Positions 30,649 through 39,414 of a stretch of 64,000 bases of DNA are shown piece by piece (within the stretch, counting starts at the first letter, position 1; every line of letters starts with the position of its first letter). This DNA is from Cupriavidus taiwanensis (GTDB taxonomy: Bacteria; Pseudomonadota; Gammaproteobacteria; Burkholderiales; Burkholderiaceae), in assembly GCF_900250115.1 (NCBI RefSeq), contig NZ_LT984804.1, positions 821,301-885,300 of the forward strand. Direction: 5' to 3'. The notes below the pieces were generated by a model. That model was given only the letters and a program-made list of their open reading frames with translations, was not told the DNA's origin and made no database searches. The position numbers and the translations under genes are program-made.

Positions 30649-31454
30649 GCGGCCGCCGACAAGCCATGGCGCTGCTGGCGCTGGGGTGGCCGGGGCTGGT
30701 TGCCCCGGGCGCGGCGGCGGGCGCCGCCAACGCCGTGGTCGCGCGCAGCGATCCGCTGCAGTCGCCGCAATGGGCGTGGATCCACAAGGAGTTGCTGGAG
30801 AACGCCCCGGTGGTGTTCGACAGCCGGGTCAGGGTCACCGGGCCCGCCTTCGCGGAGGACCCGATGCGCGTGCCGATTGCCTTCGACGCGTCGGCACTGG
30901 GCGAGGTCGAGCGCATCGTGGTGGCGGTGGACCGCAACCCGATCCGCGCGGTGCTGGCGTTCGAGCCGCTGCGCGCGCGGCCGTCGCTGTCGTTCCGCTT
31001 CAAGCTGGAGCAGGCCTCGCCGGTGCGGGTGGCGGCGCGCACGCGCGACGGCACCTGGCATGTCGGCAGCGCGTGGGTCGACGCCGGCGGCGGTGGCTGC
31101 ACCGTGCCCGGGGCGACCCGCCGCGACGGCAGCTGGAGCCGGACCCTCAACCGGGTCGAGGCGCGCGTGTTCCCCGGCCTGGATCAGGGACAGGGCCAGG
31201 CCGGCGCGCGCGTGCGGCTGCGCGTGATGCACCCGATGGACACCGGCCTGGTCGCCGGCATCCCCGCGTTCCATATCGAGACCCTGGTGCTGGCCGACGC
31301 CGTGCGGCAGCCGCTGCTGCGGCTGACCCTGCACGAGCCGGTGGCGGAGAACCCGATCTTCTCGTTCGACCTGCGCGAGGCGGTGGTGCCGGGCATGACC
31401 GTGGCCGGCCACGACAACAACGGCAACCGCATCGCGGCGCGGGTTTCGCCATGA
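30645..31454 (+). CDS. quinoprotein-associated SoxYZ-like carrier protein
   Basis: 269 residues with a signal or anchor segment (residues 1-30). The chain is a SoxY-like part (WIHKELLENAPVVFDSRVRVTGPAFAEDP, VPIAFDAS) joined to a SoxZ-like part (RVRLRVMHPMDTGLVAGIPAFHIETL, NPIFSFDLREAVVPG). At the end of the SoxY part is GGGGCTVPG. Its Cys152 corresponds to the swinging-arm cysteine of SoxY (GGCG) but lies inside the chain, not at the end. Known as a conserved neighbour of PQQ dehydrogenases; its cargo is not known. Overlaps both neighbours by 4 bases. Confidence 0.88.
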   Translation: MSGRRQAMALLALGWPGLVAPGAAAGAANAVVARSDPLQSPQWAWIHKELLENAPVVFDSRVRVTGPAFAEDPMRVPIAFDASALGEVERIVVAVDRNPIRAVLAFEPLRARPSLSFRFKLEQASPVRVAARTRDGTWHVGSAWVDAGGGGCTVPGATRRDGSWSRTLNRVEARVFPGLDQGQGQAGARVRLRVMHPMDTGLVAGIPAFHIETLVLADAVRQPLLRLTLHEPVAENPIFSFDLREAVVPGMTVAGHDNNGNRIAARVSP

Positions 31455-32419
31455 ACCTCGCCACCAATGTCGCCATCAAGCGCGCGCTGCTGTCGCTGTT
31501 GCCGTGGCTGGCCACTGCTGCGGTCCACGCGGCCCCGGCGCAGCCACCCGACTACCGCCTGGCCCCGCGCGAGATTGCCGCCGGCGTGTGGCTGCTGGAA
31601 GGCGCCAATGCCGACTTCGCCCCGGCCAATGGCTGCAACATCATCAATACCGCCTTCATCGACACCGGCGACGGCGTGGTGGTGATCAACACCGGCCCCT
31701 CGCGCGAGTATGGCGAGCAGCAGCGCCGCGCCATCGCCGCGGTCACCGGCGCGCCGGTACGGCTGGTGCTGAACCTGAACCTGCATCCCGACTACTTCTT
31801 CGGCAACCAGGCCTATGCCGACGTGGGCGCCAGCGCGCTGCCCGCCACCATCGACGGCGCGCGCCGCGAGGGCGCGGCCTATGCCGACAACCTCTACCGC
31901 CTGTGCGGCGACTGGATGCGCGGCACCGAGCCCGCGCCGCCGGTGCACGCGCTCGACGCCGGCGCACAGACGATCGGCCGCCGCACGCTGGAACTGATCC
32001 GCCTGGAAGGCCATACCGACGCCGACCTGGTGCTGCTGGACCGCGGCGCCGGCATCGTCTTTGCCGGCGGGCTGGTGTTCCGCGAGCGCATCCCGACCAC
32101 GCCGCACGCGCACATCGGCCGCTGGCTCGACAGCCTGGCGCGGCTGCAGGCGCTGATGGCGCAGAGCGGGGCGCGCCTGCTGGTGCCCAGCCATGGCCCC
32201 GCGCTGGGCGGCACCGAGGCCATCGCGCAGACGCGCGCCTACCTGCAATGGCTCGATGCGCGCCTGCGCGAGGCCGCGGCGCAGGGACGCGACCTGGCCG
32301 AGGTGATGGCCATGCCCGTGCCCGAGCCCTACGCGCGCTGGGGCGCGATGCCGGCCGAGTACCTGCGCAACGTGATCCATCTCTACCCGGCGCACGAGGA
32401 CGCCGCGCTGGGCCAGTGA
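31451..32419 (+). CDS. quinoprotein relay metallo-beta-lactamase-fold protein, degenerate metal site
   Basis: 322 residues with signal peptide (LSLLPWLATAAVHAAP). SoxH-type MBL fold: INTAFIDTGDGVVVINTGPS, LNLNLHPDYFFGNQAY, LIRLEGHTDADLVLLDRG, FAGGLVFRERIPTTP, LVPSHGPALGG. The HxHxDH motif is reduced to NLHPDY, and the usual GD aspartate is AGG, so only part of the zinc site remains. It probably works with the SoxYZ-like carrier just upstream (4-base overlap). Last gene before the dehydrogenase promoter. Confidence 0.86.
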   Translation: MNLATNVAIKRALLSLLPWLATAAVHAAPAQPPDYRLAPREIAAGVWLLEGANADFAPANGCNIINTAFIDTGDGVVVINTGPSREYGEQQRRAIAAVTGAPVRLVLNLNLHPDYFFGNQAYADVGASALPATIDGARREGAAYADNLYRLCGDWMRGTEPAPPVHALDAGAQTIGRRTLELIRLEGHTDADLVLLDRGAGIVFAGGLVFRERIPTTPHAHIGRWLDSLARLQALMAQSGARLLVPSHGPALGGTEAIAQTRAYLQWLDARLREAAAQGRDLAEVMAMPVPEPYARWGAMPAEYLRNVIHLYPAHEDAALGQ

Positions 32420-32435
32420 CGGGGCCATCGGTGGC

Positions 32436-32548
32436 TGTTCAATTCTGGCGCAGCTGCAACGCAGTGTTGCACGCTGGCGCGGGCCCCAACCGTGCGGTGG
32501 CCCTGCAGGGCGCGTGATCGCGCCAGGGCCCACTGGCATGGGATTTGC
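32436..32548 (+). promoter_or_regulatory. sigma-54 promoter and two candidate activator sites before the PQQ alcohol dehydrogenase
   Basis: TGGCATGGGATTTGC at 32534-32548 has GG-N10-GC (535-536, 547-548) and a TTGC -12 element; the expected start is near 32560, about 55 bases before the ATG. Upstream, TGTTCAATTCTGGCGCA (32436-32452) and TGTTGCACGCTGGCGCG (32465-32481) are weaker matches to the 17-bp motif seen elsewhere in the island. TGCAAC and GTTGCA also form an inverted repeat around 32455-32471. Confidence 0.65.
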
Positions 32549-32614
32549 CATTTGCGTGCTGGTGTGTGGCGCAGTGGCGCACCAGCGAAATCGAAAACAA
32601 GAGAGGAGATGGCA

Positions 32615-34384
32615 ATGAGGATGATACGAGCAGGGCTGGCGGTCGCGGCAATCGCGGCCGCCGCGGCAAGCGTTGCCGCGCAAGCGGGGCAGGCCGCGCA
32701 GGCCGCGGTAAGCGACGCCATGATCGAGAACGACGCGAAGTCCCCCGGCGACGTGCTGTCGTGGGGCATGGGCCCGCAGGGCCAGCGCTATTCGACGCTG
32801 TCGCGCATCAATACCAAGAACGTGGCCCGGCTGGTGCCGGCGTGGTCGTTCTCGTTCGGCGGCGAGAAGCAGCGCGGCCAGGAGTCGCAGCCGCTGATCC
32901 ACGACGGCAAGATGTTCGTCACCGCGTCGTATTCACGCATCTACGCGCTCGACGCCAAGACCGGGCGCAAGCTGTGGAAGTACGAGCACCGCCTGCCCGA
33001 AGGCATCATGCCGTGCTGCGACGTGGTCAACCGCGGCGCGGCGCTGTACGACAACCTGGTGATCTTCGGCACGCTCGATGCGCAGCTGGTGGCGCTGGAC
33101 CAGAACAGCGGCAAGGTGGTGTGGAAGGAAAAGCTGGAAGACTACGCGGCCGGCTACTCGTACACGGCCGCGCCGCTGGTGGCCAAGGGCCTGGTGCTGA
33201 CCGGCATCTCGGGCGGCGAATTCGGCGTGGTCGGCCGCGTCGAAGCGCGCGATGCCAAGACCGGGCAGCTGGTGTGGTCGCGGCCGGTGGTCGAAGGCCA
33301 CATGGGCTACAAGTATGACAAGGACGGCAACAAGACCGAGATCGGCATGACCGGCACCCAGAACGCCAGCTGGCCCGGCGAGACCTGGAAGACCGGCGGT
33401 GCTGCCACGTGGCTGGGCGGCACCTATGATCCGGCGACCGGACTGGCCTACTTCGGCACCGGCAACCCGGGCCCGTGGAACAGCCATATCCGCAAGGGCG
33501 ACAACCTCTATTCCGCCTCGACCGTGGCGCTGGATCCGGCCACCGGCAAGATCGTCTGGCACTACCAGAACACGCCCAACGACGGCTGGGACTTCGACGG
33601 CGTGAACGAGTTCGTCACCTTCGACCTGGACGGCAAGCGCATGGGCGGCAAGGCCGACCGCAACGGCTTCTTCTACGTCAACGACGCGCGCAGCGGCAAG
33701 CTGGTCAATGCCTTCCCCTTCGTCAACAAGATCACCTGGGCCACCGGCATCGACCTGAAGAGCGGCCGGCCCGACTACGTCGCCGCGGGCCGCCCCGGCG
33801 ACCCCGCCGCCGCCAACGGCGAGAAGAAGGGCAAGTCGGTATTCGCCGCGCCCGGCTTCCTGGGCGGCAAGAACCAGCAGCCGATGGCCTACAGCCCGCA
33901 GACCGGCATGTTCTACGTGCCGGCGAATGAGTGGGGCATGGAGATCTGGAACGAGCCCATCAGCTACAAGAAGGGCGCCGCCTTCCTCGGCGCGGGCTTC
34001 ACCATCCAGCCGCTCAATGAGGACTACATCGGCTCGCTGCGCGCGATCAACCCCAAGACCGGCAAGATCGTGTGGGAGGTCAAGAACAGCGCGCCGCTGT
34101 GGGGCGGCGCCATGACCACCGCCGGCGGGCTGGTGTTCTGGGGCACGCCGGAAGGCTACCTGAAGGCCGCCGACGCCAGGACCGGCAAGGAGCTGTGGCA
34201 GTTCCAGACCGGCAGCGGCGTGGTCGCGCCGCCGGTGACGTGGGAAGAGAACGGCGAGCAGTTCGTCGCGGTGGTGTCCGGCTGGGGCGGTGCGGTGCCG
34301 CTGTGGGGCGGCGAGGTGGCCAAGCGCGTGAATTTCCTCGAGCAGGGCGGCTCGGTGTGGGTGTTCAAGCTGCACAAGAGCTGA
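32615..34384 (+). CDS. PQQ-dependent alcohol dehydrogenase, lanthanide-type active site (XoxF/ExaF/PedH class)
   Basis: Periplasmic quinoprotein that oxidises alcohols and passes electrons to cytochrome c. 589 residues with a signal peptide (to about [10 protein letters not shown]). PQQ site: adjacent cysteines Cys134-Cys135 ([11 protein letters not shown]), the [17 protein letters not shown] metal region, and [11 protein letters not shown] with catalytic Asp326 and Asp328 two residues later. The second Asp is the established mark of lanthanide-dependent enzymes; calcium enzymes have Ala or Ser there. Propeller repeats such as [20 protein letters not shown] are present. The ATG at 32615 is preferred over ATG at 32609 because the GAGAGGAG site ends at 32608. 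Confidence 0.94.
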   Translation: MRMIRAGLAVAAIAAAAASVAAQAGQAAQAAVSDAMIENDAKSPGDVLSWGMGPQGQRYSTLSRINTKNVARLVPAWSFSFGGEKQRGQESQPLIHDGKMFVTASYSRIYALDAKTGRKLWKYEHRLPEGIMPCCDVVNRGAALYDNLVIFGTLDAQLVALDQNSGKVVWKEKLEDYAAGYSYTAAPLVAKGLVLTGISGGEFGVVGRVEARDAKTGQLVWSRPVVEGHMGYKYDKDGNKTEIGMTGTQNASWPGETWKTGGAATWLGGTYDPATGLAYFGTGNPGPWNSHIRKGDNLYSASTVALDPATGKIVWHYQNTPNDGWDFDGVNEFVTFDLDGKRMGGKADRNGFFYVNDARSGKLVNAFPFVNKITWATGIDLKSGRPDYVAAGRPGDPAAANGEKKGKSVFAAPGFLGGKNQQPMAYSPQTGMFYVPANEWGMEIWNEPISYKKGAAFLGAGFTIQPLNEDYIGSLRAINPKTGKIVWEVKNSAPLWGGAMTTAGGLVFWGTPEGYLKAADARTGKELWQFQTGSGVVAPPVTWEENGEQFVAVVSGWGGAVPLWGGEVAKRVNFLEQGGSVWVFKLHKS

Positions 34385-34402
34385 GCGGGAAAGCGTGACG
34401 AG

Positions 34403-34450
34403 GCTCCGCGCACATGCCCTCGCATCGTCGATGCTGGGTGTGCGCGGAGC
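34403..34450 (+). repeat. long intergenic stem-loop between dehydrogenase and cytochrome genes
   Basis: GCTCCGCGCACA (34403-34414) and TGTGCGCGGAGC (34439-34450) form a perfect 12-bp stem. The loop itself holds a second inverted repeat, GCATCG-T-CGATGC. There is no U-tract, so it may be an RNA stability or attenuation element more than a simple terminator. It starts 19 bases after the dehydrogenase stop and ends 34 bases before the next ATG. Confidence 0.6.
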
Positions 34451-34483
34451 ATGGTAGCAACAGCATCGGATCGGGATACAGGC

Positions 34484-34807
34484 ATGAAGAAGGAATGGAT
34501 GGCGCTGGCGGCAGCCGGCGCGTTGTTGCCGGGCGCGGCGCTGGCCGCCACGGCGGCGGAGATGCAGGCCCTGGCCGACAAGAGCGGCTGCTTTTCCTGC
34601 CATGGCATGCAGTCGAAGCTGGTGGGTCCGGGGTTTGCCGAGGTCGCGGCGCGGTACAAGGGCGACGGCCAGGCGGCCGCGGCGCTGGCGAAGAAGATCC
34701 GGGAGGGCGGCAAGGGGGCGTGGGGCCGGATTCCGATGCCGCCGCACGGAAACCTGGGAGAGGACGATGCGAAGAAGCTGGCGGAGTGGGTGCTTGGCGT
34801 CGGCTGA
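34484..34807 (+). CDS. small monohaem cytochrome c (c-551/c-552 type)
   Basis: 107 residues: signal peptide MKKEWMALAAAGALLPGAALA, haem site CFSCH (36-40), the LVGPGFAEVAARYKGD loop and the probable distal Met in RIPMPPHGNLG, ending LAEWVLGVG. The pattern matches the c8 family (cytochrome c-551). Its place right after the PQQ dehydrogenase suggests it accepts electrons from it. An upstream ATG at 34451 is in frame, but the signal peptide argues for 34484. Confidence 0.9.
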   Translation: MKKEWMALAAAGALLPGAALAATAAEMQALADKSGCFSCHGMQSKLVGPGFAEVAARYKGDGQAAAALAKKIREGGKGAWGRIPMPPHGNLGEDDAKKLAEWVLGVG

Positions 34808-35218
34808 GCCGGGGCGCTGCGTCGGACCCAGGTCCGTCGCGGGCGTGGGTGGCCGGCGCAAGACTCGCCTGCAACGGCGGCGGCGGCGCCGGCGCTGACT
34901 CAGGGCTGGTCGGGGGTATTGCGGTTGGTTGGTTTGTCGTGCTTGGCGGGGCGGATGGACGAACCCGACTTCAGGTCGGTGGCGGCCTACTCACGGCGCT
35001 AGTGGTGGGACGCCTTCGGCTGCGCTGCGGGCACGCACTGTCTCGGGTCCTGGGCTCGGGCACGGAGTGCGTCGCTGCGCTCGCACGCGCTATCGCGAGC
35101 GAGCCCAAAGGATTCGCGCCTTCCGCTTGTTTGCGCCCCTCTCCCGCTTGCGGAAGAGGGCGGGGGAGAGGGGCCGGCGCATCCACGAAGTCAAGGCATC
35201 TGTCCGCGCGGCCCACCC
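34808..35218. repeat. gene-free stretch with REP-like palindrome
   Basis: About 410 bases without a convincing gene; short open frames here have no family features. At 35135-35173 lies an imperfect palindrome whose arms read CCCCTCTCCCGC and GGGGGAGAGGGG. The same element occurs at 62036-62066 (perfect) and, degenerate, near 51679-51715. It may end transcription for both the cytochrome gene and pqqE, which converge here. Confidence 0.55.
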
Positions 35219-36397
35219 TCATCCCCCGCAATTCCGTGATGAACTCAATCTCAACGAGTTTCCATCACTCCGGAACACCAGCGGATATTCGTTCGTCCGC
35301 GCCGCCGCCAGCCGGCCCTCCAGCACGATCTCGCGCAGCCGCCCGTGTCCGGGTGCCTGTGCGCAGGCGGGGTCGGTCGCGGCGGCATCGCCGGTGACCA
35401 GGAAGGCCTGGCAGCGGCATCCGCCCAGGTCCGCCTCGCTGTGCTCGCACGAGCGGCATGGTTGCGGCATCCACTGCGTGCCGCGAAAGCGGCGGAAGGC
35501 GTCGCTGTGGTGCCAGATCTGGCGCAGTGTTTCGGTCGTGACGCTGGGCAATGCCAGGTCCGGCAGCATGCGCGCCGCATGGCACGGCAGCGCGGTGCCG
35601 TCCGGGGCCACGCCGAGGAAGGTGGTGCCCCAGCCGTTCATGCATTTCTTCGGCCGTTCCTCGAAATAGTCCGGCACCACGAACAGGATCTGGCATTGCC
35701 GGCCGATGCGCGCGCGGTACTGCCCCACCACGGCCTCGGCCTCGCGCAGCTGTTCGCGGGTCGGCATCAGCGCCAGCCGGTTCTCCCAGGCCCAGCCGTA
35801 GTACTGCGTATTGGCCAGCTCCAGGTATTCGGCGCCGAGCTGCAAGGCCAGCTCGATGATGGTGCCGACGTGCGGCAGGTTATGCCGGTGCAGCACGCAG
35901 TTCATCACCATCGGATAGCCGTGCGCCTTGATCAGCCCGGCCACGCGCTGCTTTAGCTCGAACGTGCGCGTGCTCGACAGGAAGTCATTGAGCTCGCGCG
36001 TGGAGTCCTGGAACGACAGCTGGATATGGTCCAGGCCCGCTTCGCGCAGCGCCGCCAGGCGGGCGTCGGTGAGGCCCACGCCGGAGGTGATCAGGTTGGT
36101 GTAGAAGCCCAGGCCGCGCGCATGGTGCACCAGCGCTTCCAGGTCCTTGCGCAGCAGCGGCTCGCCGCCGGACAGGCCCAGCTGCACCGCGCCCAGCGCG
36201 CGCGCCTGGGTGAATACGTCGCACCACTGCGCGGTATCCAGTTCCTGCGTATGGCGGGCGTAGTCGACCGGATTGGAGCAGAACGCGCAGTGCAGCGGGC
36301 AGCGGTAGGTCAGCTCCGCCAGCAGCCACAGCGGCGGGCCGGGCGGCGCCGGCTCAGACCAGCCAGCCGCGTGCGGTGGCATGTTTGACAAAGGCAT
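35219..36397 (-). CDS. pqqE: PQQ biosynthesis radical SAM enzyme PqqE
   Basis: Forms the Glu-Tyr carbon-carbon bond in the PqqA peptide. 392 residues: radical SAM cluster TYRCPLHCAFCSNP (CxxxCxxC), GLSGGEPLLRKDL, and a SPASM domain with Cys-rich stretches PKKCMNGWG, LPCHAARM and PCRSCEHSEADLGGCRCQAF. The start overlaps pqqD by 44 bases; an in-frame Met 5 codons later (MPPHAAG) gives a smaller overlap. The C-terminal about 45 residues are variable. Confidence 0.95.
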   Translation of the reverse strand: MPLSNMPPHAAGWSEPAPPGPPLWLLAELTYRCPLHCAFCSNPVDYARHTQELDTAQWCDVFTQARALGAVQLGLSGGEPLLRKDLEALVHHARGLGFYTNLITSGVGLTDARLAALREAGLDHIQLSFQDSTRELNDFLSSTRTFELKQRVAGLIKAHGYPMVMNCVLHRHNLPHVGTIIELALQLGAEYLELANTQYYGWAWENRLALMPTREQLREAEAVVGQYRARIGRQCQILFVVPDYFEERPKKCMNGWGTTFLGVAPDGTALPCHAARMLPDLALPSVTTETLRQIWHHSDAFRRFRGTQWMPQPCRSCEHSEADLGGCRCQAFLVTGDAAATDPACAQAPGHGRLREIVLEGRLAAARTNEYPLVFRSDGNSLRLSSSRNCGG

Positions 36398-36626
36398 GGA
36401 CCTCCGGCGCGATGCCCTGCACGCCGAAGGCGGCCTGCAGGTCGTCGATCAGCATGTCGAGCGTATGGTTGCCATCGCAGCGCTGCAGGATCGCGGCGGC
36501 GCTGTCGTTGAGCGTGACCATTCCTTCCGGATACAGCAGCACCCAGCTTTGCTGCGAGTCTTCCCACTGCAGCCGGAAGGTGCGGTGCAGGGTCGGGGTG
36601 GCGAGGTCGTGCGTGCCGGCGGTCAT
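36354..36626 (-). CDS. pqqD: PqqA peptide chaperone PqqD
   Basis: 90-residue winged-helix (RiPP recognition element) protein that binds PqqA and presents it to PqqE. Typical blocks: [62 protein letters not shown]. Start and stop overlap pqqC and pqqE. Confidence 0.94.
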   Translation of the reverse strand: MTAGTHDLATPTLHRTFRLQWEDSQQSWVLLYPEGMVTLNDSAAAILQRCDGNHTLDMLIDDLQAAFGVQGIAPEVHAFVKHATARGWLV

Positions 36627-37315
36627 GGCTGGGCCTGCTGGATGGCATCGAGCATCGACCACAGCACGTCGAGCTTGAACTGCAGGATGTCGAGGGCGCG
36701 CTGCTGCTGCGCGGGGCTGCGGAAATAGTCCAGCGTCACGCGCAGGCCGTGGTCGACGTCGCGCTGCGCCAGCGGGATGCGCGAGCGGAAATAATCCAGC
36801 CCGCCGGCCTCGATCCACGGGTAGTGCGTGGGCCACCCGGCCAGCCGCTGCTGGTGGATCTTCGGCGCGAACATCTCGGTCAGCGACGAGCACACCGCTT
36901 CCTGCCACGGCGCGCGGCGCGCGAAATTGACATAGGCGTCGACGGCGAAGCGCACCCCGGGCAGCACCTGCCGGTGGTTCAGCAGCGCGTCGCGCTCCAG
37001 GCCGACGGCCTGGCCCAGCCGCAGCCAGGCCTCGATGCCGCCAGGCTCGGTGTCGGTGCCGTCATGGTCGAGGATGCGCACCAACCACTCGCGGCGCGTG
37101 GCGCGGTCGGGGCAGTTGGACAGGATCGCGGCATCCTTGAGCGGGATGCTGGCCTGGTAGTAGAAGCGGTTGGCCACCCAGGCGCGGATCTGCGCGGGCG
37201 CGCATTGGCCCGCCGCCATGCGCTGGTTGAACGGATGGTAGATGTGGTAGCCGCTTTCGCGGGCGCGCAGGCGCGCCTCGAATTCGGCCGGGGTCCAGGC
37301 AACGGTGGCTGTCAT
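36623..37315 (-). CDS. pqqC: pyrroloquinoline-quinone synthase PqqC
   Basis: Cofactor-free oxidase that performs the last ring closure and oxidation to PQQ. 230 residues in the TenA-like all-helical fold. Conserved blocks: [95 protein letters not shown]. The active-site His, Arg and Tyr regions are intact. Four-base overlaps with pqqB and pqqD. Confidence 0.96.
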   Translation of the reverse strand: MTATVAWTPAEFEARLRARESGYHIYHPFNQRMAAGQCAPAQIRAWVANRFYYQASIPLKDAAILSNCPDRATRREWLVRILDHDGTDTEPGGIEAWLRLGQAVGLERDALLNHRQVLPGVRFAVDAYVNFARRAPWQEAVCSSLTEMFAPKIHQQRLAGWPTHYPWIEAGGLDYFRSRIPLAQRDVDHGLRVTLDYFRSPAQQQRALDILQFKLDVLWSMLDAIQQAQP

Positions 37316-38229
37316 AGCGTGATTTCCATGCCGTCGTAGGCCAGCTCGATGCCGTGCCGGGCCAGCTCGGCATGCTCGGGCGAGTCTTCGGCCAGCACCG
37401 GATTGGTGTTGTTGATGTGGATGAGGACCTTGCGGCTGGCGGGCAGGCGGTCCAGCACCTCGATCATCCCGCCCGGCCCGGACAGGGCCAGGTGGCCCAT
37501 GTCGGCGGCGCTGCGCGTGGAGAAGCCCAGCGCCTGCATTTCGTCGTCGCGCCAGAAAGTGCCGTCGACCAGCACCACGTCGGCGCTGCGCAGCTGCGCG
37601 AACACGTGGTCGTCGACCTGGCCCAGCCCCGGCGCATAGAAGGCGCTGCGCCCGCTGCGGCGGTCTTCGATGCGCAGGCCGATGTTGTCGCCGGGCTGCG
37701 GCGCGTGGCGCCGGGGCGAGTAGGGCGGCGCCTTGCTTTGCAGCGGCACCGCGGTCAGCGCCACGCCATCCAGCGGCGGCACCGAGAACGCGGTGCCGTC
37801 GCACGGCAGCGCGTGGCACTGCAGCCCGCAGTAGTACGACAGGATGCGCGTCAGCGGGAATGCCCCGGCCAGGTCTTCGAGCACGCTGGCGGAGGCATAG
37901 AGCGGCAGTGCGCGGCGGTGCTCGCGCAGCATCAGCAGGCCGGTGACGTGGTCGATCTGCGCGTCCATCAGCAGCACCGCGGCGATTGCGGTGTCGCGCG
38001 GCGCGCGCGCGGGCTGCAGCGCGCCGGCCTGGCGCAGCTGCTGCAGGACATCGGGCGAGGCATTGACCAGGATCGCCTCCGGGCCGTCGCCGCACAGCGC
38101 GATCGACGATTGCGTGCGTGGGGTGGCGCGCACGGTGCCCCGGCGCACGCCGTCGCAGTTGCGGCAATTGCAGTTCCATTGCGGGAAGCCGCCGCCGGCG
38201 GCCGATCCCAGTACCCGGATGGTTGTCAT
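37312..38229 (-). CDS. pqqB: PQQ biosynthesis protein PqqB
   Basis: Metallo-beta-lactamase-fold hydroxylase acting on the Tyr-derived ring of the precursor. 305 residues: N-terminal [20 protein letters not shown] with the structural zinc cysteines, [33 protein letters not shown], and the C-terminal [19 protein letters not shown]. About 90 bases separate it from pqqA. MTTIRV is taken as the start by family alignment. Confidence 0.95.
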   Translation of the reverse strand: MTTIRVLGSAAGGGFPQWNCNCRNCDGVRRGTVRATPRTQSSIALCGDGPEAILVNASPDVLQQLRQAGALQPARAPRDTAIAAVLLMDAQIDHVTGLLMLREHRRALPLYASASVLEDLAGAFPLTRILSYYCGLQCHALPCDGTAFSVPPLDGVALTAVPLQSKAPPYSPRRHAPQPGDNIGLRIEDRRSGRSAFYAPGLGQVDDHVFAQLRSADVVLVDGTFWRDDEMQALGFSTRSAADMGHLALSGPGGMIEVLDRLPASRKVLIHINNTNPVLAEDSPEHAELARHGIELAYDGMEITL

Positions 38230-38322
38230 GAGGCGAGCGCTCGAGGGTGGACCACGGCTGCCCCGCGCAGGCGCCATACCGGCAACCACCGGCGGCGCCC
38301 ACCTGCGGAACGTCGCCGCCGG

Positions 38323-38397
38323 TCAGCGGTTGGCGATATACATGGTGATTTCGAAGCCGAGCCGCAGCTCGGTGTAGGCGGGCGTGGTCCAGGTCAT
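38323..38397 (-). CDS. pqqA: PQQ precursor peptide PqqA
   Basis: 24-residue peptide [24 protein letters not shown]. The Glu16 and Tyr20 of the conserved E-x3-Y motif are the residues that become PQQ. AAGGAG lies 6 bases upstream of the ATG. It is transcribed toward pqqB and preceded by a sigma-54-type promoter overlapping the divergent hydrolase start. Confidence 0.95.
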   Translation of the reverse strand: MTWTTPAYTELRLGFEITMYIANR

Positions 38398-38469
38398 GTC
38401 GGTCTCCTTTGGCATGGTTAGTGATTAGCGTTGCGGCATGGCAGCGTGTCTGCCGCAATGCCCTGAAAG

Positions 38470-38483
38470 GCAACAACCATGCC
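38470..38483 (-). promoter_or_regulatory. putative sigma-54 promoter of pqqABCDE
   Basis: On the minus strand GGCATGGTTGTTGC gives GG-N10-GC (top GC 470-471, CC 482-483) with a TTGC -12 element, close to the dehydrogenase promoter GGCATGGGATTTGC. The expected start is near 38458, leaving a leader of about 60 bases. It overlaps the ATG of the divergent hydrolase gene (38479), so the two transcription units may interfere. Confidence 0.6.
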
Positions 38484-39414
38484 CGAAGCCACCATGGACA
38501 CCACCGTCTTCCACCTGCGCACGCCGGACGCCCAGCGCCTGCACGTGCGGCTGGGCGGCCCGCCGCACGGCGAGCCCTGGCTGGTCCTGCACGGCGGGCC
38601 GGGCAGCGGCTGCGCCGCGCCGATGGCGGCATGGTTCGACCCGCAACGGCACCGCGTGGTGATGCCCGACCAGCGCGGCGCCGGCCGCTCGACCCCGGCA
38701 GGCAGCCTGCGGCGCAACAACGTCGGCGCGCTGCTGGCCGACCTGGAACGGCTGCGCGCGGCGCTGGGCATCGCGCGCTGGGGCGTGGTCGGGGGATCGT
38801 GGGGCGCGGCGCTGGCACTGGCCTATGCCGCGCGCTATCCGCACGCGGTCGCGGCGCTGGTATTGCGCGGCGCCTTCCTGACCGGGAGCGACGACGTGCT
38901 GGGCTTGTTTGCAGCGCGCCCCGGCGCCGGCCTGCTGCGCCGCGTCGCGCCGGCGGGCGAGCGGCTGCCCGAGGCGCGCGCCCGGCTGCTGACGGTGTCC
39001 CGACTGTTGCAAAGTGGGACGACTGTTCAAAAACGGGACACCGCGACGGCGTGGCGCCGGCTCGAGCTGGACCGGCTCGGCCTGCGCGACGTTGCACAGG
39101 GACGCCGGCAGGCCGCGCGCGAGTGCCTGGCGACGGTACGCAAATACCGTATCCAGGCGCACTACCTGCGCCATCGCGCCGGGCTGGGCAAGCCGGCGTT
39201 GCTGCGCGCGGCGCGGGACATCGCCGTGCACGGCATGCCGGTGACGCTGCTGCATGGCCGCGCCGACGCGGTGTGCCGGCCAGCCAATGCGCTGCGGCTG
39301 CGGCACGCCATGCCGGCCGCGCGGCTGGCCTGGGTCGACGGCGGGCACCTGGCCGATGGCGCCATGCGCGATGCCCTCGCCGACGAGATCCGCGCCTGCG
39401 CCTGGCAGCTTTGA
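38479..39414 (+). CDS. alpha/beta hydrolase, proline iminopeptidase-like, divergent from pqqA
   Basis: 311 residues of the S33 peptidase fold: oxyanion [24 protein letters not shown], nucleophile elbow [15 protein letters not shown] (Ser about 107), acid in [12 protein letters not shown] and catalytic His in [10 protein letters not shown]33 aminopeptidases accompany pqq genes in several bacteria, where an accessory protease to trim PqqA is needed (no pqqF/pqqG is seen here). This role is inference. A stretch [13 protein letters not shown], encoded by the two activator-like sites at 39005-39040, looks like an insertion in the cap region. Confidence 0.85.
   Translation: MPEATMDTTVFHLRTPDAQRLHVRLGGPPHGEPWLVLHGGPGSGCAAPMAAWFDPQRHRVVMPDQRGAGRSTPAGSLRRNNVGALLADLERLRAALGIARWGVVGGSWGAALALAYAARYPHAVAALVLRGAFLTGSDDVLGLFAARPGAGLLRRVAPAGERLPEARARLLTVSRLLQSGTTVQKRDTATAWRRLELDRLGLRDVAQGRRQAARECLATVRKYRIQAHYLRHRAGLGKPALLRAARDIAVHGMPVTLLHGRADAVCRPANALRLRHAMPAARLAWVDGGHLADGAMRDALADEIRACAWQL
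39005..39040. promoter_or_regulatory. two tandem candidate activator sites inside the hydrolase gene
   Basis: TGTTGCAAAGTGGGACG (39005-39021) and TGTTCAAAAACGGGACA (39024-39040) are direct repeats 19 bases apart and match the motif of the other sigma-54 promoters. They lie about 520-560 bases upstream of the pqqA -24 element. The local base composition is more A/T-rich than the surrounding coding DNA. Confidence 0.45.
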
